From Chionis minor (Eukaryota > Chordata > Aves > Charadriiformes > Chionididae): a DNA stretch of 64,000 nt. Location: contig VZSF01000860.1 in assembly GCA_013398295.1 (NCBI GenBank), positions 186,001 through 250,000 on the forward strand, given 5' to 3'. This document shows positions 48,401-61,989 of this stretch, piece after piece. The position numbers and the translations under genes are program-made. The notes below the pieces were generated by a model. The model was not told the origin of the DNA and searched no databases. It saw only the letters and a list, made by a program, of their open reading frames with translations. Each line of letters starts with the position of its first letter. Within the stretch, counting starts at the first letter, position 1.

Positions 48401-51400
48401 TCATTCTGTAGCATGTAGGGTTTACTGGGTGAAGAAGCTTCAAATTTGGATTCAATGCTGTGCTGCCTGGCAGTGACGAGGTCTTAGCATGGTTTAGCAA
48501 TTTATTTAGCACTCACCCAGGTACTGCAGTAGTCACTGACAGCCTCTGATTATTGTCTGGACAGACATGGGCCATGCTCAAGAGATAGTAGCATTTCCAA
48601 AGCAATACGAGAAACTCAATAGATAAGAGGGGCAGGAGTAGTTATTTCATTAGACCTCCAAACTATTGACATTTTTATCCTGTTTTAGGAATGTTAACAT
48701 CACCATAAGTGGTATCACCTGTCCCAACATTAAACAGAGACAGTGATGAGTAGTTAAAATTAGTTCTAGGTGGTTTTTGGCATACAAAATTTGTGTAAGA
48801 ATGGGAAAGGAGATCCTTGATTGGAAATAGCCATCCCCAAATGTTTTGGGATATAAAGAGAAAGATGAATATCCAGTTTATGAACTCTGCATGTAATCTA
48901 GTGGTGTAGGATCTTGTAGAATTGGATCTCCAAATCTGACTGTGTGAAGTATTTGCATGAGCTTATCAGTAAAGTACTGGAGAGGAGGAAAAGCTTTGGG
49001 TCTAATCTCACTAGTAAGTGGCTGTAATATTATAGATAAGGGATTTTGGTTGGATTTTTTTTTTTTTTTCATTTATGTTCACCAGTTTTTATAGCTCTGG
49101 GAACATGCTATAAGCATTTGCTTTCTGTGCATGGAGGTCCTTCCTCTTTCATGGTATTGATACATGCAGAGGTCTTCAATTCCTTTGCACCTAAGGAAGC
49201 TTTAGTGTGGCCCTCACAACATGTCTACTTTCTCCAGGACTCCAGTGCTGTTCTCTGAGATCTCCAGAGGTTAGGCAATCTCCAGGCCAGTGGACATCCA
49301 GCAGACTGTGGCTGAGGAATAATAATTTGCAGTGATCACTGCTAGTCAGTGTCTGTTCCTTGCATGCAACAGGATTAGGGCATAGGGCTGAACCTAAAGA
49401 ATCCCAGGAGAGCCAGTAATGTATGATAAGGGATGAATGATGCCTGGGAAAAAGCGTTAGGAATATACCTGATTTATGTTAATTATAGGTAGGCTCAAAG
49501 CTGTCACCACAAAGGGATGGCAGAACTGCCAATTTTTGTGGATAAGGTGTTGGAAACTTTGTTCAGGAACACTTGTTCTTTGCATAAAATTGAGACTTAA
49601 GCTTCTTTTAACTACCTGTCATGTTTACTAGAAATCCGGGCTGGGTAAGTTTGTTTTTCATAAGGTATTGAGAGTATTCTTAACAAAAAGAAAAAAGAAA
49701 AAAAGAAAAAAAAAATTCAAAGTGAGCCAGCTCCTGGTCTCCCTGTTTTTCTCACCTAATCAGTCAACCAGTCTTAGGTAATTGCATCTTAACTATACTC
49801 AAGCACAATCCATTTAATCAAGATTAAACTCACTTTTGCAAGTTGTAAAAATTAGTCAGTGGAAAACTTAAAAACAGTGTAATTTTTAGTTGCACACTGT
49901 ATTTACCAACAGCTACCGAAAAGGAATAGAAGTGTTTATTAGGCATCAAAATATATTTGTGAAAGACAAGTTCTTTTCTTTCCAGAGAGCTTTCAGCTCA
50001 AGGAAATGATATGGATTAGACTGATGGGAAGTAGGAAAACCAGAGACGTAAAGAAGCAGGGATGGGCTTTTTACGTCCGTAAGTCAGTAAAGAAAAAGAA
50101 GTTTTTTCAATACAGGTGGAAAGGTGAGTAGATGGTCAGTTGGACTATGGGTATACATAAAATGTACAAAGGAAAAAGAATATCATAACACTGGATCCTC
50201 TTTTATTATTCATGGTCCTTTTATTTTTCCCTGGGGTTAAAAAATGCATAGGATCGAAACAATATCCTCAGTAACAAAAAATAATTCTTCCATGAGCTGT
50301 TATAGCAATTCAGCATAGGAGCTCTGTTTAATCATTTCTGGTTTTCTGTAATCATCTAAATTTCTGGAGGTGGGTAAGGCAGGTCAGTCAGGGAACGGAG
50401 CTCCCTTGGGAGGGCTGGGGAGTCTTCCCCTTCAAGCTCCGAGTCCAGCAGTGTGCTGCCTTGCAAGCTTGGTGCCACCTGAACCCAAGCCAGGAAGTTC
50501 TGGTCTCCATCACTGCTCCCACATCTCTAGCTCTCATTCACCTATACTGGCAGACAATGGAGAGCCTGGAAGCTCTTAAGTAAGTATTTCCCTTAGGACG
50601 ATGTGGAGATGAAATGCTTCAACACACAATTCCCTTGTAATTTTCTACTGAACTGAATTTAATAGGAGGCTGGGGGGCCCCTCAGTTTTTTCCATGGAAG
50701 ATTTGGAAACTTTGAGCAAATCTTTACTCTCAGCAAGGTAAAGTTTTGAGTACTTTTGGTAAATATGCAGAAGCACTGCTGTGCCGCAGTTTATGCCAGT
50801 ATGGCTGGCTAACCACGTAGGTAATCCTGGTAGCAGCACTGGCTTGGGGGAGAAATGTTGTCCTAGTAAGGCTGGTGCAGGCTGGCTCTGCTCTCCCTGC
50901 TAATTTAAATCCCAGGCTAGCTGCTAGTAGCCCCTGTTTATCCCAAGTGCCTGTGGCTGGCATCGTCGCAGTGCTCTGGGTGCAAGTGGAGATTTTTTTT
51001 TCATGAGAAGCTGAACGTCAGCTAAAGGTCATAAGCATTTCTTATTTACTATATATTTAACGAGGTAGGGAAGAGTGGCCAAACGGGGCCATATTTTTTA
51101 CTTTCTTGATGTATTTACCATATAAACATCTGAAGCAGCTTTGAATTTTGTCTGGTGTTTGAATGGTTCAGGCAGAGATTACTGAGGCTCTGTTTACCAC
51201 AGCTTAGATATGAAACAGCTGCTATGCTTCTGGATTTTTGTAACATTGTTAATATAATTAGGATGCGTACAATTCACTGTTCCAATCTAATTTTGCAAGG
51301 ATGCTGCTTTTGACATTCTGCAGAGAACATAATCTTCCTTCTGTACAGTTGAAGTTCATACATCTTTTTTCTACCACCTGAATGATTTTCTTGCATTTTC

Positions 51401-52624
51401 CTTTGCAGAAACATTTCTTTTTAAAAATTTCATCTCACAAGAAAGAGCATCCCCAAAACATTCCTTGCTGCATGAGCATTCAAAGAGTTCTCTGTTCAGA
51501 AGCAGAAGCCTAATTGTCAGTGAGTCACTTTTAATGTCTGATTCTGTTAAATGTACTGCAGATGAGATCTGGGCAAAGATAAAAGGAATTTTAATCCTGA
51601 ATTCAAGAGAACAACTTTACAGTAATAGCTTGACCAGGCGAGGGAGGAGACCCTTTCTTGATTTGCACATGCAGTTATTGTTTTAAAATCTCCTTTGAAA
51701 AGAACAGATTTCACTATTTAATGTAAACCTCACTCCGGTTGAGTTTAATTCAGGATAAATGTTTTGGCTTTTTCTCTGCAGGCATAATTTGCTATTGACA
51801 CATGTACAGTGGTCATAGTGCTGTTATCCTATTTTTCTCTGTGTCCTTTAATCACCTGCTGATCCAGTGTTTCCTCCATTTTTTTCTGCTTGTATAAATA
51901 ATCACTGACCTCATCTCACCTCTCTGTGCACGCTGCAGGGCAGCTGGAAGGTTTACACGTGGTGCTCCTCTCTCCCCTCCCCGCCCCCAAAGTGCTATGG
52001 TCTGAATAGTGGTTAATGAAATTTACATATTCATGAAAATAAAGTCTTAAGCACAGGAAGCCAACATGCAGCGTTGCATTAGTATTACAAGTTCTGCAGT
52101 TCGGGTTTTTTTTATGTGTTCTCATAGCTGTGTCTAAAGAAGAAGACTAAAGATTAGTCTTCCAACAATGCCCAACAATGCTTTTATGTGCAGAACAATG
52201 ACAACTGGTGTGTGTGTTTTGCCATCCGTCTAATGATCTCAAACTACTTAGGAATGTGAATTAGTTTCATAGCCCTCTCCCATCTATTGTACGAGTGAGA
52301 TAAACAGCACATTCCTCATTTCACAGATACCAGCAGATGAACTGACTTCTGATGTACCTACAGCAGTTGTGTTGCAGAGCCAAAAATGTTTCCTCTAACT
52401 ATTAACCCAGTCCTTAACGATGAGGCTGAGAGAGGATTTTGCTAGATGTAACATCTTCTGTGGAAGTTTGTACAGAAGCTTTGTGGTTGTTCAAGGACGT
52501 ACTAACAGCAGGAGTCTCCTGATGTTCAGATTACATCCAGGTCGCATATGTGAATTGTATGACTGGTATGGAGTGCAAACTTTGAGGGTCCTGTTCTCCA
52601 GGCATTCCTTGACTCTATATTCTA
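42481..52624. other. long AT-rich non-coding stretch, no gene recognised
   Basis: About 10 kb with no exon, RNA gene or CR1 copy that I can recognise. Contains a T run at 49055-49069, an A-rich tract at 49685-49715, and a short GC-richer segment at about 50365-50580 that ends at a GTAAGTAT donor-like site (about 50580-50587) directly preceded by an in-frame stop. Open frames (for example 44416-44712 and 46266-46523) show no known domain. Confidence 0.55.
49685..49715. repeat. A-rich tract
   Basis: Runs of A interrupted by single G residues. Could be an old poly(A) tail, but no retrocopy is recognisable upstream. Confidence 0.85.
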
Positions 52625-53080
52625 CAAATGGAGCTGAGGGGATATCAGAAGGTTATTTAGTCCATCTCCTTGTTCCAGGAGGAAGTATTCCTGGGAGTGT
52701 TTTGTCTCCCTTCTTCTTTAAAAGTCTCCTGAGGGACATACCACAACCTCCATATCCCCACTGTCATCATTTACCTAAAACTCACTTGCTAGAAATGTAA
52801 ACCCAGTACTGCTTGTCCTAACCCAGTACACATGGAAAATAGTGTGTTTCCCTTCCTCTGTTCCTTTTTTCTCATTTTCATGTTTGTGCACAGTTATAAG
52901 GCCACCCTTCAAGCCTCCTTACAAAATAACATCAGTGCTTCAGTTGTTCCTTGTCAGTTTATTTCCAGATCTCCAATCCTTCCTCTTGCTTTCCTTTGGA
53001 GTTTCTCTCCAGGTGACCTCCCTCTTAATCAATGTCCCCAGCAAGATCTTCCACTTTGTAATGGCTTCATTTTTTGAAGT
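52625..53080 (-). mobile_element. ancient CR1 LINE 3' relic, minus orientation
   Basis: On the plus strand the order of landmarks matches the reverse complement of an old CR1 3' end and ORF2 end: 'ggttatttagtccatctcct', 'tgttccaggaggaagtattcct', 'ctttaaaagtctcctgaggg', 'accacaacctccatatcccc', 'acccagtactgcttgtccta', 'acccagtacacatggaaaat', then the pyrimidine-rich 'ttgctttcctttggagtttctctcc'. Decay is much greater than in the three CR1 copies with recognisable tails, and no tail is preserved. It may extend further, to about 53130 or beyond. The 126-codon plus-strand frame ending at 52800 runs through it and is not a gene. Confidence 0.72.
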
Positions 53081-53317
53081 AGTAGTATTTTGTGACATTA
53101 GTATCAGGCAAGGTATTGAACTCCAAAGCATTCTCAGTGAAGGAGGGTAAAGAATTCCCGTTGCTGAATATAATTTTCTGAATTTCATTGACACCCACTT
53201 AATCCCTCCAGTTTTGTTGGTGGATACTTTTTTATATCCTCCTTATGCTTCTGTCCATCAGAATCCCCTTCTCTGTATAGTTAATCTATTTTGGTTATCT
53301 CTTTGTTTGTTTACTGT
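53081..53317. other. non-coding spacer
   Basis: Pyrimidine-rich sequence between the CR1 relic and the trinucleotide repeat. It may include further degraded CR1 sequence, but I cannot show it. Confidence 0.4.
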
Positions 53318-53403
53318 TTGTTGTTGTTGATATTATTACTATTACTACTACTGCTGCTGCTGATGCTGCTGCTACTGCTGCTGTTGCTGCTACCACTACT
53401 GCT
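53318..53403. repeat. degenerate trinucleotide repeat (TTG/ATT/ACT/CTG)n
   Basis: About 28 consecutive triplets starting as TTG, then ATT/ACT, then mainly CTG with CTA, ATG and TTG variants. In one plus frame nearly every triplet is a leucine codon, so a spurious poly-leucine open frame results. The ordered change of unit type along the array suggests stepwise microsatellite evolution. Confidence 0.93.
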
Positions 53404-56299
53404 TTTTGTGTTCTTAGTGAAACTTAATATATACCTATATGTTAATGCAGACTTCCCATATTTTTATGATTACCTTATAACTGTGTCTCTTATTCAGCTT
53501 TACCGATTTGAGTATGTCTGATCATAACCTAAGAACAAGCCAGAAGCACATCGTCAATGAGAACAGTAACATTTTCATGACAGTGTTGCCTTTATGGTAT
53601 GAATGTAAACAAAAAATCTTCTAAGAACTAATTCTGAGCATCTTTCTTGCACCTTTTCACTGTGTCTGGTACCATCTTCAAAAAACTATACAAACCTAGT
53701 GCTGTTTAGTTTCCATTTTGCTGAAGCTCAGAGGATTGTGTCTATGCCGAATCGCTTTACTTGAGCTAATACAGGTAGCATTCACAATGGAGGCAGAAAT
53801 CTAAGATTGATAGAAGAATTCAAATCATTTGTCCTTAACTGCTTGCTTTCATTATATTTTAACAGTAAGAAGAAAGTTAACATGAGAGTGCTTCACTGTG
53901 CTACAATAACAACTCACTTTTATTACATAGGCATAGTCTACAGCATTAGGAAAGATAAATTTCTCTCTACAGTGTTGTCAATTGTCCCCATCTTTTTGTT
54001 AATCATTAATTTTAAAAAAGGGTATGTCATCTGAATCTCCAGAATTAGTACTCTAAAATTTTAAAATTTAGCTGTGCATAAAACCTGTGTGAATTTAATT
54101 TTTTCTCTGCAAGCCTTCAAATGTCCTGGTTTTAGCACACACCCAGTTCAGCTTCAGTGACCAGTCTACTTGTCCTTTCCACATCCTTTTTTTTTCCTCT
54201 TTGGTCATGTTCATGCAAAAGGGTGGAGGAAAATCAGTATGAGGCTGATTATCTCTCTTTCACATAATCTAATATATGATTGTGAATTAATCTAATAATT
54301 TTTCTAAAAGCTCTGTTTTTAATTCAGGCTTTGGAAAATTTTAGCTAAGTCAAATTCATCTCTGCCATGTAAGTCAGCATAGACTCGATGCTGAGACAAG
54401 GTAACTTTTTAAGCTGTGACTCATTTAGTGATGGCTTGATACCAAGAAAATAGACAGGTTCAAACATTTATTATCTCAAATAGTAAAAAAATGTATATAG
54501 CTTCAGCCCTGGTAGTAGCATGAATGGTTATTAAAGGCTGGTGGTTTTGGGTTACCAATAATGCAGCTTCCATCAAGTCAACTGAAAGTCTTATACTTGC
54601 TCCAGAAAGACTTACATCGGGCCTACAGGTAAAAGTATACAGCATATATATAATTCTTTTACTTTCAGTAAATACATACTTTTTCTCTCTCTTGCTGTAT
54701 CCCTGAAAGAGGCCAAATATGGAAGATGGTGCTTTGAAACAGGCAGATACTGGGATTGTAACATAAAAGAGGAAGCCTAGAATGCTGGGAGGATCTCTTC
54801 TTGAATATAAAAATTAATGTATCTTCTAAGCATATCTCGATTATTTTGTTTACTTCTGAGGCCAATAATTTGCAGGGCTGGTGATCTGAATACCATCAGA
54901 TTAAACGTATAGATGAAGGACATTTCTCATCATTAGTACAGCTCAAAAGGATGTGAATCGTAACTACATTTCTAATAATGACATTTGACTGAAGATAGAA
55001 TATTGTTTCAGATAAATAAAAGGAAGCATTATTGTAAAAATGGAAAGCTTTTAAGGGTTTAATAAGATTAAAGTTGTTTTTTTTTTACTTATCAGGGAAC
55101 CATAAAGAAATTAAAATAATGCTATTGAAGGGGAAAATGTAGTGAAGCACGTAAGAAAATAATTTATCTGATTCTTCAAATCCTAGAGGCACAAAATGAC
55201 GAGTGTAGTGAAAAGTAATGGATTTTTAAGAGGGGAATATTGCACCTCAAACATGGAAATCTACTAGTTAATACCCAATTATACAAGTAGTTCAGACTAG
55301 TCCTTGTTTTATGCTTTTGTGCTGCACGTTAGATATCAGGAGAGGGAGCAGATTGTCTTGTTTTTAAAAATTTAGTGTAGTGTCATATGTGAAAGTTGAG
55401 CTCCCTCTCCTCCCTCTTGGAAGCTGTGCTTGTTTCTTTTATTAGCTGAAACTGAAATAAAATTTACAATGATACCTTAGTATACAGTAAAATGTGCTCT
55501 GACTTCTGAGGAACACGCCTGCTGCTGATACATAAGGAATGCCAGCGACAGAGGTTAACGATTCCTGACCCTCTCTGTGGAGTATTTTGCTCTCTTCAGA
55601 CAAAAGCCAGGGATTTCAGGCTTATTCTGGCAGGAGTTTGGGGTTTTTTAAGTCCGTTGCTAGCATATAGTGGAATGAGCAGAAACGCCAGCTTCATCGC
55701 GTCACCCTCAAAGGAAATTTTTTTCCCTGGAGCAGCTGTCAAGGGCACTAATGAAACACTGAGCATTTGCTAACTAACAGGATAGGTAAATACTGAGTAA
55801 CTAATTTACATGGCATGTAGCAGCTCTCTGTGAAAATCTTCATTTTTCAACTTTGTGGGTATAATAATGTTAGTGCTGCCATTGTTGGGGGCAGACTCTT
55901 CTCTTTATCTCTTCTTCCTCTTGAAGTGGGCAGAGAGAAACATGGGAATGGGACAGCTGAGAGGTAGTTGGCGTATGATGGTGAGAAACCCGCTGCAGCT
56001 CTCGCTGTTGTTTTGCAACTGGTTAGAGGCGCAGACAACTTAACTATTGACAATTTACGTGGCTGGGTTTGTAACAGCCGCTTTTCTGCTGTCATAACGG
56101 AGGACAGCAGATGTTTACATCAACAGGGGAATGTCTGAAAAAACAAAAACAAAAGCGGTCCTAACTGCCTAATCAAGAACTTGGTCCTGCAACCAGTGGC
56201 GTGGATGGGCACGTCTCATAGTGCCACTTCAAAGAGAAAAGGCAAGTCCTCCCTCCTCCTGTTACTCGGTGACGGATAGACAGACTTCCCACAGAGCTC
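53404..56299. other. AT-rich non-coding stretch, no gene recognised
   Basis: No exon, RNA gene or repeat family was recognised. Short T runs near 54188 and 55077-55086. All frames are short and overlapping. Confidence 0.6.
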
Positions 56300-56600
56300 C
56301 GGCAGGGGCTGTGTATAATTACAACTCAGCGCTGTTAGCTGCCTGCTGTGTGCCGTGCAGCAGGTTTCGTGATGGGAACGAAGTCAATGGCTCCCCAAAA
56401 GAGAGCATTTTGAGTGGCATCCCAGAAGGCACGGAGGGCGCACTGCAGTGCCCGGTGCTGAAGGTGGCAGAACTGCGTGGGGCGCTGCGGCTCTTCTCGC
56501 GGCGCAGGGTTCTTCCTTCGTGCGGGCAGAGGTATGTGTCTCGCAGTGGGACACAGGCACTACCATGCTGAATTCGGCACGCACTGCCGGGGAGTCGCTT
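56300..56600 (+). promoter_or_regulatory. isolated CpG cluster, candidate promoter or first exon
   Basis: About 18 CpG dinucleotides occur within roughly 240 bp (56366-56600), whereas flanking DNA is strongly CpG-poor. A TATA-like gtataatta lies at 56313-56321 and a good splice-donor-like GCAGAG|GTATGT at 56526-56537. A plus-strand frame is open to 56571 (ATG at 56221), but the translation is not recognised. Minus-strand frames are equally open. The element could be a small CpG-island promoter with an upstream or alternative first exon, or just a GC-rich unique patch. Confidence 0.3.
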
Positions 56601-59600
56601 GGGCTGAGCTGATGGAGATATTCTAAGATAGGGCTGGGGTTTCAAATGCGCGGGGCCAAATGGGATCCCTTCTCCATTAGGAGCAACAAAATGAAATCAC
56701 CACTGTAAAGACAGACCCTCATGTCCTTTCCTTGGAGCCTGCAGCAGGGAATCTCTCTTTTTCATTTAAAAACAGGAACAGATGGTGCTGCCCACAGCTC
56801 TTGCCAGTCGTTTTATTCCTTAGTCTTTTTGTGAGCAAGCATGCACGGGACCTGGAGACTTGCTTCACTGTCTCTTGATCTTGATCAAATTCAAACTTAA
56901 CTCTCACCTCCGCCTGGGAGAGTCTCCGACCCACCAGGTGTTAAAAAAGTCTGGATAAAGGGGTAGAATCCATCCCTGGCTGTCATGAAAACTGGGCCAC
57001 CGTGGAGAACAAAATACTGAACGACTGCAGAAGCAATGTGCAGAACTGTCTTGCGGTTAGAGCCTTTTCCGAGTTGAGTATAGCAAAAGATTCTGTCTTT
57101 AAAAACTAAAAAATCATATTCATCCCCATGAATCATAAAACTTTTTTTTTTTTAATAGATGACTGTTTTCAACACACAAAAAAGTGTTTCCACCCAACAG
57201 CAGGCACCGTCAAGATTTTAGCTCTAGCTGATGTGTTGTATTGAGTTCATACAGAAGGGAAGGAATGGATGTATTCCACACCTTCCTGTAATGCTAGGTT
57301 GTGGCACACAGTAGGATATGAAAATGGCTATCACATCTGCCTTTCATCAGATGTCAGTCCAATAAACGCTCTGGGAAGCTTAGGTGATATAAGCAGAAAA
57401 GAACATCTTAATTTTTATATCTTGATTAGGACTGTGTGTGAGGCAGCCCAAAAGGCTATAGCAGATCTGGGTATGCCCAGAAGCAGACTCTTAGGCAACC
57501 AATACACTTTAACAAAAACCCAGGCTAGGTACAAATTTTAAATGTTTCCAGGGTTCAGTGATGTCTTGATAAGACAAATTTCATAATCTGCCAGTACACA
57601 GAGTATGGAAACCAAAGTCCTGCACGTTTATCATGTTCTTTTCCAAATCTGCCTTTGTTTCCAGTTTTGGCAAACATCTGACTTCAACCATAGATAATGC
57701 CTGTTTTATGAAAATCACCTGGCACCATTTTGAGAGGCCCTGTCCCTTTGACTGCCTCTCAGAAATATTACAAATCAGTGTCCAGTTATTGAGAGGTGCA
57801 ATTATGAGTGCCTTTAAAAGACCCTGGAATGAAGTAACATTGAGAAAGGTGTGGCAGAGGCCAAGGTATCTTTATTAGATAGTTCAATGACTGCTTGCAC
57901 ACTCCGTGTCTTCTGCCAACTCTATTAGCTACTTGCTCTGAGAAGTAATACATTTGGCAAAAAAAAGAAAATACCATTCCGTGTTCAAACAGCCTACAAA
58001 TGCATTTAAATATATTTCTACTGAAACTCCATATGTTGACAAGCCTGTATTTGATAAAAAATGGCATTTCCTAATCCTGTATTTGATTTTCTCTGTTATG
58101 GACTAAATCCAATTGCCTAGATGGGAATAAACCTTGGTAAAAGATGATATTTGTCTTTGTTAATCATGCAGAACACCCACAGCTCAGAAAAATACCGAGG
58201 TGGAATAATGCAGCCTCAATATCCATCCTAGCAAATAAATTCTAGATGAAATGGGCCCCACGCTAATAGCCAATCTGATCATTTCGTTATGCAGGAAAAC
58301 CTACTGAAAAACTTTATTGAGGTGTTTTTGGTTTTTTTTCTTCCTTCGGAGTTCCCTTGCACAGGTTTTTCAGCTGTCTTTTCATTTTCAGATTGTGGAG
58401 GAATGTCCTTACTCTCCCATGAGCACTCCCTGATGTGAGTTGTGTCCTGCACCCATGAGGTTTTGCCTTTGCCAGAAAGTAACCTGCTCAAACAGAAATT
58501 TGAGGAGCTGTGTTAATGAATACACTTGCTAACATGTCTTATTCTTCTCTGTGCTGACTGTGAGATCATCTTTAGCGTCAGTCTTGGCTGACAGTATCAT
58601 GAGCATCCTGATCTTGTTATCCTAAAGACAGCAAATTCTTAGAGGAGTAACATTTTCACAAAAGTGAAGGTAACAACAGGAAAACTAGAGCACCTTTGTA
58701 CTACTTATTTGCCTGTAGGCCATGAATATTTATTTAATTCATCTAATCCACCCCCACTCAAGGCAGAAGGGATGATCCATGCATGGAAGGCTTTGGTGGC
58801 TTAGCTGGCATCTAAGCTCTCAAGTAAAATTGTCCAATTTCGTATATTCCCTTTCCCGGGCCTGGAGGCTTGCTGCAGGCCAGGTACTGGTAAGACTGAC
58901 TCTTACTGCCTGTTTTCTCTTTAGAAGTCTCCCATTCCTCCTTGTAAAGCAAATTTATCATGGTTTATAAAAGAAAGTTATAGTCTAAGGATTCTGCTTT
59001 TCCTCTTATCCAGTTAGTAAGCAAATTAAGAATATTGACTCACACGCAGGTACAATGAATGCATAACTACCCTTTCTGTCTCCTACTATACTGCTTTCCT
59101 TCTTTTCCCTTTTTAATTCAAATTCAGTTTGATTTAGAACAGCTTTTTTGTCCGTAAATCTGTTTCTTAACCTTTGTTCTTGAATCTCTGTTCCTGAGTT
59201 ATTCCTTGCTGATGAGTAGGCCATACTTGTTTCAGCAGACCCATGTAACTGGAATAACATATTCCTATTGTAGCCACTTTATCTCATTAATTTACCTTTT
59301 GAATCTACTTGTGTTGGCCTGTTGTTAAAAGATTGATTGTGCTTTATCCATATGATTTGTTATTTTCAAAATCCATTTGCCTTTATTTAGTAGATTTCTT
59401 TAAAGACAAAAGACATTATGGATCATGACACCTTCCCTCTTTGTATTAGGCAGAACAAAAAAAAATCAAGGTGGAAGAACACTTGCAAACCAAGGCACAA
59501 GCTGTCCACTTAGCTGCAAAACTTCAGCTGTAGGAATTTTTTCACGATTATTGAGAATCATTTTGATGCCGTGTGGAACTGGGATATCAATTAGATGAAT

Positions 59601-61989
59601 CAATACTTTACTCCAGTGTTCTAATTCTTATATCCTGGTCATACAAATACTGTGTAAGAATTTTAGTCAAATAAACCTCCCTTCATATATCCAAATTACC
59701 TGTTTGTGTTACAGATGTTGTCTAGTGACCGCTGAGGCAAAAATAGATAATAGTTTATATGAATTAGGACTTTATTTTACATTGGTGGCTGGCCATCACT
59801 GACATTGTGGGATTGTTCAGTTGCTAGCACAGAATACTTCCTCCTTGGAGGAATTAAAATAAGAAAGACTAAGTATTGAATAAAAATGCACATTTCATGA
59901 AGTTTTTCAAGATAATTGCTGGTGCTAAAATTCTGGGGTTTTTTAGGATTCACAAAAGTTCTTGCAAATAAATTGCTGATGAACTGAATGTACATGAAGG
60001 ACTAATTTTGACCTCCTTGAATAATTATAGCGCTAACTTGGTACTTTCTTTTTGTGCATATGTTAATGAATGACTTTTTGTACTACTTGACTAGATCTAA
60101 TTTGTAGCATTCTTTCATGTTCCAGGCAGCCAAGTCACATTTTCCCTCCTAAGCATTGCTCTAAGATTACCTATCCCTTATAATCGCCTATCAAAAGAAT
60201 TTTGTGATAGTATGATGAAGAATGGTGTATTGAGGTATATTTCAAGGATCTGTGTGTAGCACTCGTTACATTTTTCCTTTTAAGCACAGTTCTAGTCTTT
60301 TTAAAAGAACTGAGTGTTCTGCAGAGATGCCATTTTGACTTCAAAAAAAATAAAAATACCTGCTTTTGGTGATAGAATTAATGCAATCCAAATAATAAAC
60401 GTTCAGTCTTTCAGAAACTACCCAAATAATACATCTCAACCGTGACACAAGAAACTGCCTTTGTCAAAATTAATATCCCACAGTTACTGGGAACCTGATG
60501 TAAAATCCAGTTGTATCAATGGGAATTCTTCCAATAATTTATGGATATTGCTAGAATGGGTAACATTTTAATTGTGGTTTCATCCAACTCAAATGCTTTG
60601 CAAAATTTACGTATTTTGTTTTGTGGACTTCAACATTAGGGTTGGGATTGGGTTTTTTTGCTGGTTCATTTCCAACTCTTCTCCCAAATCAGGCTTCATT
60701 CACAGTTTCATTAGGATAGCTATTTTTCACAGTGAAAAATGCCTAAATGGAAATTGCTACGTTTTTGATAGTTAAGCCATGTTTTCTCAGCAAAGGATTC
60801 TATTTTTGCTTGACACCTGTCCCATCTCTCTGGGAAAATAGACTGATTTGTGAATTTTTAATGAAATCCAAAGAACCTTGAATTTCAAGCTGGATTGGTT
60901 TCTTACAATACTTCTCTCCCCCACCCTCTTGGAGCTGGACCAAGACTGAGAACATTGATATATGCTGTTAAGTCATTGGAGTGAAATTCTGGCTTAACTG
61001 ACATCAATAATTTTTATTAATTTCAGTAGACAAGAAATTCTTCTATGGTGAGCAGGTAACTAATGGAAAAATGTATCCAGCTAGCAGTCCGGTCAGAGGG
61101 AAACTTGAAATTCTCTTTGAAGGTCTCTGCTATCTCTTTGGCTTCTTATGATCACACCTTCACATAAATGATTTACCAGCATGTTCACAGATAGAGGGTG
61201 CCTCGGATACATTTGTATGAAGGTATTTTTCCGTGAATATTTGTATTGAGTCCTGTCCCAGCTACTTCTCTCTCTCTATATATTTCTTTTATTTATTTAT
61301 TTATTACACTTCAGAGTTACCAGGAAAAAAAGTCAAAATGAAAGAAAAGAAATCTAGAAACAGAGCTATAAAACTTTTGTAGACACTCAACTGTTTCAAT
61401 GTTCAGGGTCTTTAAAAAGGTTTACAGGTTTTGTGGCTGCCCTCTCTGCTAGTATGGGTTTCCTTCCATGATTTAAATGACCAGCTGGTAATGGAAGTGT
61501 TGGATTCAATGAAGGATAGATTATATGACTAGAAGTCCAGGGACTCTCGTATCTGTAGATGAGAACTGGATGCTTCAAGTAGTTGGCGCACGAGAGATAC
61601 AGGGAGTAGTCCAATTATTTACAAACAGCCAGGTTCCCCTCAATCAGTGGCAACAGCCACGTGCTGTTCCTTCAGCCAGAAATCTTTAACTCTCTTTGTC
61701 CAACACTTTCTGAACTCAAGAAGTTGTGTCTCATGCCTCACAATGGCTTCCTCATGACTATTCTGTTTTTAAGCCCACAGTTTGCAAATTTCAGTCTTCA
61801 GTGCTTACTTCTCCAGGAAAATCGCTGTAACTAAATCTAGATTTTTACTGATTTTCAGTTATATGGTACATGGTGTTGAACAATAGTTATCTTACTACCT
61901 TGGTGCAAGGATAGGCATAGGTGTTCCTTCTGCATAGCTTGAAAGACAAGACACTTAATACATGATTTATCTCTATCCAGGCATGTGCT
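56601..61989. other. AT-rich non-coding stretch, no gene recognised
   Basis: No exon or repeat family was recognised apart from the CT/ATTT simple repeat at 61266-61305. The minus frame 56897-57136 and plus frame 57269-57541 have no domain I know. Confidence 0.55.
61266..61305. repeat. (CT)n-(TA)n-(ATTT)n simple repeat
   Basis: A CT dinucleotide run passes into tatata and then about five ATTT units. Compound microsatellite. Confidence 0.88.

Noticed and set aside
50370..50590. GC-richer frame ending at a strong GTAAGTAT donor-like site.
   Set aside because: The frame stops immediately before the donor and the translation is not recognised; no acceptor or promoter context supports an exon.
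52420..52800. 126-codon plus-strand open frame.
   Set aside because: Its second half runs through the inverted CR1 relic and has no protein similarity I recognise.
56570..56581. gaattcggcacg, matching the start of a common cDNA cloning adaptor (EcoRI side).
   Set aside because: The following bases differ from the adaptor and the flanking sequence is continuous genomic DNA, so chance is more likely than contamination.
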